42,708 nt of DNA from CAZSAL01 sp964604825 (GCA_964604825.1 CAZSAL010000019.1:1-42708); one strand, 5' to 3'; positions 32,972 through 41,404 are shown, numbered from the stretch's first letter. The notes: generated by a model not told the origin, from the letters alone. Numbers and translations are program-made.

Positions 32972-33529
32972 TCAGATTCGTTCGAGATACTCGCCGGTGC
33001 GCGTGTCTACGCGAACCCGGTCGTCCTCTTTCACGAACAGCGGCACCTGGATTTCTACTCCGGTTTCAAGAGTCGCTGGTTTCATCATGTTTGAAACCGA
33101 ATCGCCTTTGATGCCCGGAACAGTGGACTTTACTTTGAGCGCTACAGACGAAGGGAGTGAAATTGAGAGGAACTTGTCTTCCAGATATACGGCTTCCACT
33201 TCCATGTTTTCCGTCAAATACTGGGCGGAAGACCCCAGTTTTTCTTTTGGATAGGCAATCTGTTCAAAATTCTGCATATCCATGAAGTGGTATGTATCGC
33301 CTTCGGCATACAGGAACTGATTCTTTTTCTTAAACACCTGCAGTTCTTTAAACTTTTCAGCGGGCTTGAACGTGCGTTCAAGGATTGATCCAGTCAAAAG
33401 ATTCTGAATTTTTACGCGCATGATCGCGCCGGACATGGCCGTTTTGTGGTTCTGAAACCATAAAATTTCGTACGGCTGTCCCTGATATTCAACTATTAGT
33501 CCATTATGAAAATCGAGCGGCCCTAACAT
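32972..33529 (-). CDS. efp: elongation factor P with Met at the functional tip
   Basis: EF-P rescues ribosomes stalled at proline runs. The 185-residue protein has all three domains: GPLDFHNGLIVEYQGQPYEIL with MRVKIQNLLTG, the middle EKLGSSAQYLTENMEVE, and the C-terminal VEIQVPLFVKEDDRVRVDTRTGEYLER. At the tip loop of domain I, aligned by eye with E. coli EF-P, the residue that is Lys34 there (or Arg in other groups) is Met32, in KTAMSGA. The sequence is otherwise intact and sits in the conserved pepQ-efp-accB context, so loss of function is unlikely. GGGGGA lies upstream of the ATG. Confidence 0.93.
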   Translation of the reverse strand: MLGPLDFHNGLIVEYQGQPYEILWFQNHKTAMSGAIMRVKIQNLLTGSILERTFKPAEKFKELQVFKKKNQFLYAEGDTYHFMDMQNFEQIAYPKEKLGSSAQYLTENMEVEAVYLEDKFLSISLPSSVALKVKSTVPGIKGDSVSNMMKPATLETGVEIQVPLFVKEDDRVRVDTRTGEYLERI

Positions 33530-33545
33530 ACATATTCCCCCAAAA

Positions 33546-34598
33546 TTATTTTGTTAATATTTCGTATCCGTTGACGGTGACAAGAAGCGTGTCTTCAATC
33601 CGTACGCCACCCCACCCTTTAAGGTATACACCCGGTTCAACAGTAATAACCATGCCGGGTTCCAGCGTATCGGCGCTTGTCGAGCCGACCCAGGGCGGTT
33701 CATGCACTTCGATCCCTACACCATGTCCGGTACTATGAATGAAATGCCGCCCATATCCGGCACGCTCAATTTCATCACGAGCAATGCGATCGATCTGGGC
33801 GGTCTTGACTCCAGGCTTTACAGCCTGGATGGCTAGACGCTGAGCCTGGGCAACAGTATCGTAGACCTTCCGCCCAAGCAGTGATATATTACCCAAAAAA
33901 AAGGTCCGGGTCAAGTCGGAGCAGTACCCATCAACCTGGCATCCTAGATCACACAAAACGACTTCATTTTTCCGCATTATTTGATTACCGGTTATGTAAT
34001 GTGGATAAGCCGAATTTGCACCGGCAGCTACTATGGTATCAAAGGAGGCTTTTGTGGCTCCATTTTTTCGAATGTACCTTTCAAATTCACCCGCAAGATC
34101 GCATTCCCTCATCCCGGATCTGGCGATTTTCCTGAGGTATTCAAATCCCTGCAAGGCTACATGGCCGGCACGGCGCATAGCCCGGATCTCCAGGATGTCT
34201 TTCTTTATCCGTAAAGGCGCTGTAACTCCAGAAACAGGAATCCATCTTATTTTTCCGCTCAATTTACGCAATCTATTCATTTCTGCTTCCGTTGCCCGGC
34301 CCGGATCGTAACCAACAGATGTCCACCCCTCCTTCCTGCAAAGATCCGCGATCAATGCAGGAATTTCCGATCCCTTTTTTACCGCCACGACACTGAAGTT
34401 TTTTACGATCGATGCGGCCTGTTCCTGAGCTAGCGCTGGAACGATCATATAAGCCTTTTTCCGGCCTACGATACCCCAGCAGGATTCCGCTCCGAACCCG
34501 CTAAGATAAAAAAGATCCGGCTGATGGTTGATCCAGCAGGCTTTTACTTTAAGCTTGTCAAGCCGTCTCTGAAACAGCAGCAGGTGTGTTAGGTTCAC
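33546..34598 (-). CDS. Xaa-Pro aminopeptidase/dipeptidase (M24 family)
   Basis: The 350-residue protein has an N-terminal creatinase-like domain (QPDLFYLSGFGAESCW) and a C-terminal pita-bread metallopeptidase domain. The two metal Asp residues lie in CDLGCQVDGYCSDLTRTFF, the His in IHSTGHGVGIEVHEPP, and the Glu residues in VITVEPGVYL and GGVRIEDTLLV. It cleaves peptides next to proline. It starts at GTG 34598, overlapping aroD by GTGA. Placement before efp is conserved in many bacteria, where it is called pepQ or papA. Confidence 0.92.
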   Translation of the reverse strand: MNLTHLLLFQRRLDKLKVKACWINHQPDLFYLSGFGAESCWGIVGRKKAYMIVPALAQEQAASIVKNFSVVAVKKGSEIPALIADLCRKEGWTSVGYDPGRATEAEMNRLRKLSGKIRWIPVSGVTAPLRIKKDILEIRAMRRAGHVALQGFEYLRKIARSGMRECDLAGEFERYIRKNGATKASFDTIVAAGANSAYPHYITGNQIMRKNEVVLCDLGCQVDGYCSDLTRTFFLGNISLLGRKVYDTVAQAQRLAIQAVKPGVKTAQIDRIARDEIERAGYGRHFIHSTGHGVGIEVHEPPWVGSTSADTLEPGMVITVEPGVYLKGWGGVRIEDTLLVTVNGYEILTK

Positions 34599-35332
34599 AA
34601 TACCAGACGGGATGAACGTTCCTGAAAGAGGGAGTCGTAGCGGGGATAGAAAGCCCGCATCCGCTCCTGGAGATCTCTGAATGGCAGTTGCCCGCTGGCC
34701 GTAGGAGTGCCAATGTAGCCATAAACCAGGCAGGAATTGAAAAGCGGCGCAACAAAACGGGATAGAGCCCCCAACGGACCCATGCCCATCACCGTTATCA
34801 GGCGCTTGCCGAAAAGATTGTTTAATTCAAACAGTGTTCGAACATCCGATTCATTTTGCACCCGTGTCGCAATCTTCACGATATCAGCTTTTTTCCCATA
34901 GGCTTTCTTCACGATTTTGGTCAGCTCCCTAAGCGAAGGGGTCTTTTGATAATCATGATGGGAAATCATGAGCGCGACCTTGTGATCCCGCGCCTGTTTC
35001 GTTATTTCGCGCCAGGGGTATGCGGCATTCCATTCGACATCGATCAGAGAAGCGGCGCTCAGCGCTTTCCAGTGTACAGGCAGCCACCATGGCGGGAAGG
35101 GCTTTCCCCCTCGGAAACTCACGAGAAGAGGAAGGCGTATTTTTTCTTTGAAGCGCGCCATTTTAACGGCCCAGTCCTCGCGAAAAAAGTTGCTCCATAA
35201 ATCCATGCGGATTTCCGCCATGTCCGCACGCGCCGTACGCGCCTCTTCCAGCAGGAACGGCAGATCATCACCGTCTAAGGAAGCGACCAAGAAGGGCCCT
35301 GTTTTCTCCAGATCTTTTAGAAAAGAATTCAT
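34595..35332 (-). CDS. aroD: 3-dehydroquinate dehydratase, type I
   Basis: The 245-residue protein shows the type I catalytic residues: Glu in DMAEIRMDLW, His in ISHHDYQKTP and the Schiff-base Lys in ADIVKIATRVQ. GPLGALSRFVAPLF and TASGQLPFRDL are family motifs. It dehydrates 3-dehydroquinate in the shikimate pathway. The equivalent place between aroB and pepQ in many genomes holds the unrelated type II enzyme AroQ. GGAAAGG lies upstream of the ATG, 34 bases after aroB. Confidence 0.93.
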   Translation of the reverse strand: MNSFLKDLEKTGPFLVASLDGDDLPFLLEEARTARADMAEIRMDLWSNFFREDWAVKMARFKEKIRLPLLVSFRGGKPFPPWWLPVHWKALSAASLIDVEWNAAYPWREITKQARDHKVALMISHHDYQKTPSLRELTKIVKKAYGKKADIVKIATRVQNESDVRTLFELNNLFGKRLITVMGMGPLGALSRFVAPLFNSCLVYGYIGTPTASGQLPFRDLQERMRAFYPRYDSLFQERSSRLVL

Positions 35333-35366
35333 AAAGTGTATTACCTTTCCAGTGTTGCGCGCGGCG

Positions 35367-36455
35367 CTAAAGATTTACCGCCTGCAGCGCGACATCCAGG
35401 ATCTCCGGCGTTACTTCGCATCCGCTTACAGCGCGTCCTAATTTCTCCAGAAGGACAAACCTGACTGAGCCATCTCTGGATTTCTTGTCGCGCGCCAGAT
35501 GTTCCAGTATTTTATCCCGCGTAATCCGTTTCCGCGCGGTCAGCGGCAAACCCGCCTTCGTTAACAATGTCCCAAGACGTATGCGGTCTACCGGTTCCAT
35601 GCCTGTGATGCTGGTGGAAATGAAGGCCGCGGCAAACATTCCTATCGAAATCGCCTCGCCGTGCAGATAATCCTTGTAGCCCGCCGCCGCTTCAATGGCA
35701 TGGCCGATTGAATGACCGAAATTCAACAGCTGCCGCAGCCCCTTTTTCTCTCTGGCGTCCCGCTCGACGATACGAACCTTGATTTCCACGCAGCGGGCTA
35801 TAATGGACGGCAGTTTATCCGAAACCCCCTTCAAAATCGCATCCATTTCCTTTCCCAGGATATCCATGAGCCCGGCGTCGCTGATCGCCGCACACTTAAT
35901 TACTTCGGCAAGGCCGTTACGCAGATGGCGGGACGGAAGCGACTTGAGAGTTTTGTGATCGATATAAACCAGATGCGGCTGATGAAAGGCGCCGACGAGA
36001 TTTTTGCCTTCAGGTATATCAACCCCTGTTTTGCCCCCGATAGCAGCGTCGACCTGGGCCAAAAGCGTAGTGGGCACATGGATTACAGGCACTCCGCGCA
36101 GATAGGTAGCCGCGACAAATCCTGCCAGGTCGCTGGTCACACCACCGCCGACAGACACGATCCGGCAATGCCTGTCAAAATTGTTGTGCGCCAGCCAGCG
36201 ACTCAAGCGGCCGGCCTGCTGCAGAGTCTTGCTCGCTTCCCCCGAAGGGATCACGGCCGTCTTTACTCTGTGCCCCGCCCTGGACAGACCCTCAGCGATA
36301 ATCTCCCCGTACCGACCGGCGACAGCCGTGTCCGATATAACTGCTGCGGACCTCCCGCTTTTTTCAATTCGCGTGAACTCTGCGGGAAATTCCGAGAGTG
36401 GCCCCAGAACTATCTCGCAGCGGGTGCCGTCCGCCCTGGATATAATGCGTTCCAT
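35367..36455 (-). CDS. aroB: 3-dehydroquinate synthase
   Basis: The NAD- and metal-dependent enzyme makes dehydroquinate, the second shikimate step. At 362 residues it has VIPSGEASKTLQ, VSVGGGVTSDLAGFVAATYLRG, PTTLLAQVDAAIGGKTGVD, LLNFGHSIGHAIE and HGEAISIGM with metal His residues. Its ATG shares a base with the aroK stop (TAATG). aroK-aroB adjacency is widely conserved. Confidence 0.96.
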   Translation of the reverse strand: MERIISRADGTRCEIVLGPLSEFPAEFTRIEKSGRSAAVISDTAVAGRYGEIIAEGLSRAGHRVKTAVIPSGEASKTLQQAGRLSRWLAHNNFDRHCRIVSVGGGVTSDLAGFVAATYLRGVPVIHVPTTLLAQVDAAIGGKTGVDIPEGKNLVGAFHQPHLVYIDHKTLKSLPSRHLRNGLAEVIKCAAISDAGLMDILGKEMDAILKGVSDKLPSIIARCVEIKVRIVERDAREKKGLRQLLNFGHSIGHAIEAAAGYKDYLHGEAISIGMFAAAFISTSITGMEPVDRIRLGTLLTKAGLPLTARKRITRDKILEHLARDKKSRDGSVRFVLLEKLGRAVSGCEVTPEILDVALQAVNL

Positions 36456-36970
36456 TATTTTTCGCTTTCGATACGTTTTATCGCAGCTATCACTTCATCA
36501 GCCACTTTGTGTATGGATTTGCCGTTTGTTGAAATCTGGATCGGGCAAAGACGGTAAACAGTTTCGCGAACCTTCAACATATGTACAATTCGTTCCTTCC
36601 TGTCCACACCGGCCAGAAGCGGCCGGCTTGTATCCGCATGCAGTCTGTGAGCGAGAATCTCCGGCGAGGCTGTCAGGCAGACAAGATGACCTGACGACGA
36701 GAGAACCTGGAAATTGGAAGAATCAAGCAGAACCCCCCCGCCAGTGGCGATGACAGAATGGCGCTCCCGCGCCACCTGCCGGGCGGCCTCGCGCTCCAGA
36801 GCCCGGAACGCCGGTTCCCCCTCCCATCGGAAGATATCGGCGATAGGACGGCCCGCGCGCAATTCGATGAGGCGATCCATATCAATGAACTTACGTTTAA
36901 GACGGCCTGCAACCTCTTTGCCCACTACGGTCTTGCCCGTACCCATAAAACCGGTGAGGAAGATGTTCAT
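36455..36970 (-). CDS. aroK: shikimate kinase
   Basis: It phosphorylates shikimate with ATP. The 171-residue protein has the P-loop TGFMGTGKTVVGKEVA, shikimate-binding DMDRLIE and IATGGGVLLD, and the lid RPLLAGVDRKERI. AAGGGG lies upstream of the ATG, which overlaps aroC by ATGA. Confidence 0.96.
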   Translation of the reverse strand: MNIFLTGFMGTGKTVVGKEVAGRLKRKFIDMDRLIELRAGRPIADIFRWEGEPAFRALEREAARQVARERHSVIATGGGVLLDSSNFQVLSSSGHLVCLTASPEILAHRLHADTSRPLLAGVDRKERIVHMLKVRETVYRLCPIQISTNGKSIHKVADEVIAAIKRIESEK

Positions 36971-38133
36971 CGCCCCTTGACGTACTCAACATAACGCGTG
37001 AAATTGTCTCTCATTTCACGCAGAGAATCTCCGCCGAATTTTTCCTTGAATGCGCAGGCTATCTCGAATGCGGCCGCCGCTTCGGCCACAACCGCGGCCG
37101 CAGGAACTGCGGTGACGTCGGAGCGTACAACTTCTGCGGCAAATGGTTCTTTCGTCTCCAAGTTAACCGATTTCAACGGTTTGCGCAGCGAGGGCAGGGG
37201 CTTCATCACTGCGGACAGCATTACAGGCTCTCCGGTCGTCATTCCGCCTTCGAATCCACCGGCATTATTTGTCTGCCTGTAAAAACCGCGCTCCTTCGCA
37301 TAAAAAATTTCGTCATGAACCTGGCTGCCGGGGCGTCCCGCCATTTCAAATCCCATCCCTACTTCAACTCCTTTTATCGCCTGTATGGACATCAGGGCGC
37401 CGCACAACTTTGCCTGCAGCTTTCTGTCCCAGTGCGTATGACTGCCGAGACCCGGAGGGCATCCAGTCGCTACTACGGAAAAAACGCCTCCCAGCGTGTC
37501 GCCGTCCTCTTTTGCTTTGTCGATGACCGCCATCATCTCTTTCTCTGCGCTCCCATCCGGGCAGCGCACAGGAGAAACCTCGGCGCGGCGTGAGATTTCA
37601 CCGGCATCAGCCGGGATGTTGCCTGCGCGAACTGAGCCGATCTGCCGGACGAAAGAGAAGATTTTCACCCCAAAAGAATCGAGCATTTTTTTGCAGACAG
37701 CCCCAACCGCCGTTCTTGCCGCGGTCTCCCGCGCGGAAGCACGATCCAGAATTTCCTGAATGTCTTTTCTGTCGTACTTGAGTATGCCTACAAGATCCGC
37801 ATGACCGGGCCGGGGCTTTACGATGCGCCTGGACTCGCTGCGGAAAGCCGGATCAACGGACATCAGTTCCTTCCAGTTTTCCCAGTCCTTGTTGGAAATC
37901 GTCATGGATATAGGCGTGCCCAGGGTTTCCCCCCAGCGAATACCGCTGGACACCACAACCTTGTCCGTTTCTATAGAGGTCATACGGGGTCCGCGACCGT
38001 ATCCCTTTTTGCGGCGGGAAAGTTCGGAATTAATATCGGCCTCAGTGACAGGCACTCCCGCAGGCATACCTTCCAGGATAGCGGTCAACTCCCGCCCGTG
38101 AGATTCTCCGGCAGTCAGATATCGCAGACTCAT
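36967..38133 (-). CDS. aroC: chorismate synthase
   Basis: It makes chorismate from EPSP using reduced FMN. The 388-residue protein has TAGESHGRELTAILEGMPAG, RRKKGYGRGPRM, RPGHADLVGILKYDRKD, RASARETAARTA and GRPGSQVHDEIFY. GAGGTG lies upstream of the ATG. It is separated from aroE by 66 bases containing a long hairpin, the largest gap in this part of the operon. The EPSP synthase gene aroA and the first-step enzyme are not in the window. Confidence 0.97.
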   Translation of the reverse strand: MSLRYLTAGESHGRELTAILEGMPAGVPVTEADINSELSRRKKGYGRGPRMTSIETDKVVVSSGIRWGETLGTPISMTISNKDWENWKELMSVDPAFRSESRRIVKPRPGHADLVGILKYDRKDIQEILDRASARETAARTAVGAVCKKMLDSFGVKIFSFVRQIGSVRAGNIPADAGEISRRAEVSPVRCPDGSAEKEMMAVIDKAKEDGDTLGGVFSVVATGCPPGLGSHTHWDRKLQAKLCGALMSIQAIKGVEVGMGFEMAGRPGSQVHDEIFYAKERGFYRQTNNAGGFEGGMTTGEPVMLSAVMKPLPSLRKPLKSVNLETKEPFAAEVVRSDVTAVPAAAVVAEAAAAFEIACAFKEKFGGDSLREMRDNFTRYVEYVKGR

Positions 38134-38147
38134 TCAGCCACCTCTTT

Positions 38148-38197
38148 CGCAGCGCTTCCGCAGGCTTTCAGGCGAATGCCTGCAGGAAGGCGTTGCG
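38148..38197 (-). other. intercistronic hairpin between aroE and aroC
   Basis: CGCAGCGCTTCCGCAGGC (38148-38165) pairs with 38178-38197 through a stem of about 16 base pairs with small bulges and a 12-base loop. It begins three bases after the aroE stop and ends before the aroC ribosome binding site. No T-run follows on the minus strand, so it is more like an mRNA-stabilising or processing structure than a terminator. Confidence 0.5.
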
Positions 38198-38199
38198 GA

Positions 38200-39060
38200 T
38201 CATTTAATATATTTGATTGCGTGTTCTACGGCGGTTTTCATTATCCGGAAAGGAGCCCGTTTGCCGGTAAACAGTTCAAATGAACGGGCGCCCTGGGAAA
38301 CGAGCATGCCAAGACCGTCGATTATTTTGCTGCCGCGGCGGCGCGCGATTTTAAGCAGCTGTGTTTCCCTGTAGATGAGGTCGAAAACCAGAAGCTTATC
38401 GTGAAAGCTGTTCGGATTGATTTTAAGCTTGTCCGGACCTATAAGTCCTACCGACGTCGCATTGACCAGAAGATCAGATTCCCTTATCAGCCAGTACAGC
38501 GCCCTGCCTTCGTCTAGGGCTATGGGAATTGCCTCGCGATCGTAATATTTACGGATGCGCTTGGTAAGCACTTCGGCGCGATCTTTATTCCGGTTGGCGA
38601 CAACAATTCGCCTAACGCCCGCATCGGAGAGGGCCATGGCTACGGCCGCGGCAGCGCCACCTGCGCCAAGGATAACCACTTTCTTGCCCTCCGGCTCAAA
38701 GTGCGCATCCTTACGCAGGGAAAGCATAAAACCTGCGCCGTCGGTATTGTACCCGTGAAGCTTTCCGCTTTTCTGAATAACGGTGTTGACCGCGCCGACC
38801 CGTTTGGCAAAAACGTCAATATCGTCGAGGAACTCGATGACCGCGCCTTTATGCGGCAAGGTTACGTTCACTCCGGAAACATTAAGGGCGCGCAGAGCCA
38901 TGGTCGCTTTTCCGAGGTCTTCCGGCCTGACGGAAAATGGAAGATATACCGCTTCCATCCCCAGCGCTTCGAAGGCGGTGTTATGCATGACCGGCGACAG
39001 GGTATGCTCGATTGGACATCCAATGATACCGAAGATCTGCGTTTTTCCAGAAACCTTCAT
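38200..39060 (-). CDS. aroE: shikimate dehydrogenase
   Basis: It reduces 3-dehydroshikimate with NADPH. The 286-residue protein has FGIIGCPIEHTLSPVMHN, GVNVTLPHKGAVIEFLD with the catalytic Lys, the NADP loop VILGAGGAAAAVAMAL, VVANRNKDRAE and GLGMLVSQGARSFELF. The NRNKDR stretch suits NADP. Its ATG shares the final base of the tldE-like stop codon, with GGGAGGGG upstream. Confidence 0.95.
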   Translation of the reverse strand: MKVSGKTQIFGIIGCPIEHTLSPVMHNTAFEALGMEAVYLPFSVRPEDLGKATMALRALNVSGVNVTLPHKGAVIEFLDDIDVFAKRVGAVNTVIQKSGKLHGYNTDGAGFMLSLRKDAHFEPEGKKVVILGAGGAAAAVAMALSDAGVRRIVVANRNKDRAEVLTKRIRKYYDREAIPIALDEGRALYWLIRESDLLVNATSVGLIGPDKLKINPNSFHDKLLVFDLIYRETQLLKIARRRGSKIIDGLGMLVSQGARSFELFTGKRAPFRIMKTAVEHAIKYIK

Positions 39061-40403
39061 TATGCCCCTCCCACTGAGATATCACGTACCCAAATTGTCG
39101 GAGATCCTACCGATCCCGAAAACGTTAAATCTGATCCCAGGGCTTCTATGTTTTTCAGCAGTTCCAGGACATTCCCGGCCATGGTGACACCCCGGACGCC
39201 ATGAGTTTTTGCCCCATTTTCGATCCGCTCCCCCATAAGACCGAGCGAAAAATCACCGGAAACGGTGTCAACGGTATGCAGGCCCATGACGCTGCGCACA
39301 TATATGCCGGATTTAACCTGGCGCAGCAGATCTTCCGGAGACCTCATTCCTGGTTCCAAATAAAAATTTGTCGGCTCCGGCCCCGGCAGCGCTTTATACG
39401 AAGAACGGCCCGCGTTCCCGGTCGAATTATGCCCGGCCTTGCGGGCAGTATAACTGTCATACAGAAAGTTCTTCAGCATACCATTTTCAATCAGAATTGT
39501 TTCCCTGGCAGGCAGCCCCTCCGCGTCCACCGGCGCGCTGCCCAGGCCCCGGCGCAACAGGCCGTTATCCACTATTTTCAAAACCGGAGAACCAATTTTA
39601 CTGCCAATCTTGTCCCCCAGAAACGACCGGCCCTTTTGCACTCTATCCGCACGCAACGCGGCAGCCAGGAGTTCCAGCATTTCGGCTCCGACAAAAGGAT
39701 CCAGCACCAGATCGTAGCGCCCGGAAGGAATGCGTCTGCCGCCCAACAGGGAAACCGTATGTTCAACTGCCTTCCGGATAACCCAGGGGATGTCAAGCGC
39801 ACTATAATGGGTCACCGCCTGAAAGGCGTATCCGATCTGCGTCTCGGCCTGATCCACCGCTACGCAAGCCATGCTGAAACCCACGCTTGTACCCGAATAT
39901 TCCCGGGCAATACCGCGGGTGTTTACTACGGCAACGTCGCTTTGCGCTTCACTGTAGCTGCCCCGCAATATCTTGGCGATCCGTTTATCCTGTTTCTTCG
40001 CTTCCGATTCCAGACCGCCAAGAAACCCCGCCCGCGTATCCCAGCCTGAAGAAACCAGGCTGCCGTCTACAAGATCCAGATCCCCTGCGCCGGATTCTGA
40101 AGGCAGAGGCACGTCGGCATAAGGATCAACGGCCGTGGAACGGCTGGAGGCCAGAGCTTTCTCTACCGCTTCATCCAGCGCCGCGTTATCCCAGCGGTTG
40201 GTGTGACTGAAACCCGGCCGCCCGCCATCGATAACCCTCACACCCATCCCGTGAGTAACGGCGTTGATCCTGTTTTCCGGCTTTCCTTCGCTCCATTCCG
40301 CGGAGCGATGCCTGGAATGAACAAGAAAAACGTCCCCCACGGCAGAAGGAAGACGGCGGCGTACGCGATCCAAAACAATTTGGCCCGTATTAATTAAAGG
40401 CAT
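39060..40403 (-). CDS. TldE/PmbA-like protein, no HExxxH motif
   Basis: The 447-residue protein belongs to the TldD/PmbA fold: GVRVIDGGRPGFSHTN, then DLVLDPFVGAEMLELL, PARETILIENGMLKNFLYDSYTARK, and VRGVTMAGNVLELLKNIEAL. TldD carries a HExxxH metal site, but here the corresponding stretch has none, so it is a TldE (PmbA)-type subunit. TldD/TldE acts as a heterodimeric protease in peptide maturation. No TldD is in the window. It overlaps aroE by one base. Confidence 0.88.
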   Translation of the reverse strand: MPLINTGQIVLDRVRRRLPSAVGDVFLVHSRHRSAEWSEGKPENRINAVTHGMGVRVIDGGRPGFSHTNRWDNAALDEAVEKALASSRSTAVDPYADVPLPSESGAGDLDLVDGSLVSSGWDTRAGFLGGLESEAKKQDKRIAKILRGSYSEAQSDVAVVNTRGIAREYSGTSVGFSMACVAVDQAETQIGYAFQAVTHYSALDIPWVIRKAVEHTVSLLGGRRIPSGRYDLVLDPFVGAEMLELLAAALRADRVQKGRSFLGDKIGSKIGSPVLKIVDNGLLRRGLGSAPVDAEGLPARETILIENGMLKNFLYDSYTARKAGHNSTGNAGRSSYKALPGPEPTNFYLEPGMRSPEDLLRQVKSGIYVRSVMGLHTVDTVSGDFSLGLMGERIENGAKTHGVRGVTMAGNVLELLKNIEALGSDLTFSGSVGSPTIWVRDISVGGA

Positions 40404-40420
40404 AGTGACGGTTCACCCAG

Positions 40421-40633
40421 TTAATGAAACGTTGCCACTGAAATTACAAGGATAACGAAAGAAAGGAGAAGCAGGATAACGCCTATGCGCCGGTTCTCCA
40501 GCAGAGCCCGCGAATCGCGGAAAACTGCGTCCCGGGCAAACGCGTTTACCTTCAAAATAATTTTTGGATGAAAGAGGTAGCCGAGACCGCCCAGAAAAAG
40601 ACAGATTCCCAAAATCAGGCCAATCAAATGCAT
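40421..40633 (-). CDS. small two-helix membrane protein
   Basis: From ATG 40633 the protein has 70 residues, with two hydrophobic segments (HLIGLILGICLFLGGLGYLF and RRIGVILLLLSFVILVISV) and a basic loop (KVNAFARDAVFRDSRALLENRR). I choose this start because AAGGAGGT lies ten bases upstream; a longer reading to 40753 would place the promoter inside the coding region. It is the first gene of the large operon, 17 bases before the TldE-like gene. Function unknown. Confidence 0.75.
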   Translation of the reverse strand: MHLIGLILGICLFLGGLGYLFHPKIILKVNAFARDAVFRDSRALLENRRIGVILLLLSFVILVISVATFH

Positions 40634-40695
40634 CCAGCGCACGACCTCCTTAATACCGGCAAACCGCTGGTGGAAACATAACAAACGTATTGAAA

Positions 40696-40725
40696 AATAT
40701 ATATCATTTGCAAGTTTGGCGTCAA
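40696..40725 (-). promoter_or_regulatory. candidate promoter of the large aro/acc/thi/lys operon
   Basis: On the minus strand TTGACG (40720-40725, five of six) and TATATT (40696-40701, five of six) are separated by 18 bases. Transcription would start near 40689, about 55 bases before the ATG at 40633. This is the only good promoter I see upstream of the 15-kb run of genes. Confidence 0.6.
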
Positions 40726-40740
40726 TGAAACAAACCCCTT

Positions 40741-40749
40741 TGCTATAAT
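40741..40749 (+). promoter_or_regulatory. extended -10 promoter of the NUDIX gene
   Basis: TG, one base, then perfect TATAAT (40744-40749) form an extended -10 element 20 bases before the NUDIX ATG. It lies back to back with the minus-strand promoter at 40696-40725. The -35 region is poor, like the promoter at 24882-24890. Confidence 0.55.
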
Positions 40750-40769
40750 TCATTCTATATCAACCGCTT

Positions 40770-41312
40770 ATGAAACTTAACGCGCTTTATCGAGAAAAAT
40801 TCCGCAGGGAGCTTCACGTTTTTAAAGGGCGGGCAGTCGGCTTCCGCTGCGATGAGATAATAATACCCGGAGGCAAAACGGCTCAGCGGGAATACCTGAC
40901 GCACCCCGGCGCCGTAGGGGTACTGGCGTTTGATTCCAACAACAGGATTCTTCTGGTGAAACAATACCGTCATCCGGTAGGCGAATTTACCTGTGAGATT
41001 CCGGCGGGAAAGTTAACGCCGGGCGAAAATCCCGATGCCTGCGTCCGCCGGGAACTTGAGGAAGAAACCGGATTCCGCGCGCGGCGCTGGAAAAAATTGC
41101 TCTCTTTCTGGCCGACTGCCGCTTTTTCGAATGAGGTCATTCATCTTTATCTCGCGAAGAACCTGGTGGCCACAAAAATTAATCCCGACGAAGATGAATT
41201 TATCGAACTTGTCCATGCCGCGCCGCGGCAGATAGAACGCTGGATCAAAACCGGCAAAATACGCGACTCCAAAACCATCATCGCCTACCTCTTCTGTAAA
41301 TCACTCAAATAA
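40770..41312 (+). CDS. NUDIX hydrolase, ADP-ribose pyrophosphatase-like
   Basis: The 180-residue protein has the complete NUDIX box GKLTPGENPDACVRRELEEETGF, which spans residues about 85-107 and includes the REL-EE-TG core that binds metal. VKQYRHPVGEFTCEIPAGKL upstream is typical of the ADP-ribose/ADP-sugar pyrophosphatase branch. It probably clears ADP-ribose or similar nucleotide sugars. It has its own short-leader promoter and no clear ribosome binding site. Confidence 0.93.
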   Translation: MKLNALYREKFRRELHVFKGRAVGFRCDEIIIPGGKTAQREYLTHPGAVGVLAFDSNNRILLVKQYRHPVGEFTCEIPAGKLTPGENPDACVRRELEEETGFRARRWKKLLSFWPTAAFSNEVIHLYLAKNLVATKINPDEDEFIELVHAAPRQIERWIKTGKIRDSKTIIAYLFCKSLK

Positions 41313-41404
41313 TACCCAGCCGGGCAGCCAAGAGTCGAAACCGTTTGATTTACTCACGCATAATCCGGGTGGTCAAGGGGCGAGTTCGTGTACTTTATAG
41401 TTAC

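Noticed and set aside
40634..40753. N-terminal extension of the small membrane protein to 110 residues
   Set aside because: It would cover the promoter and the near-perfect AAGGAGGT site that precedes ATG 40633.
41313..41404. Terminator between the convergent NUDIX and ATPase genes
   Set aside because: I found no convincing stem followed by a T-run in this gap.
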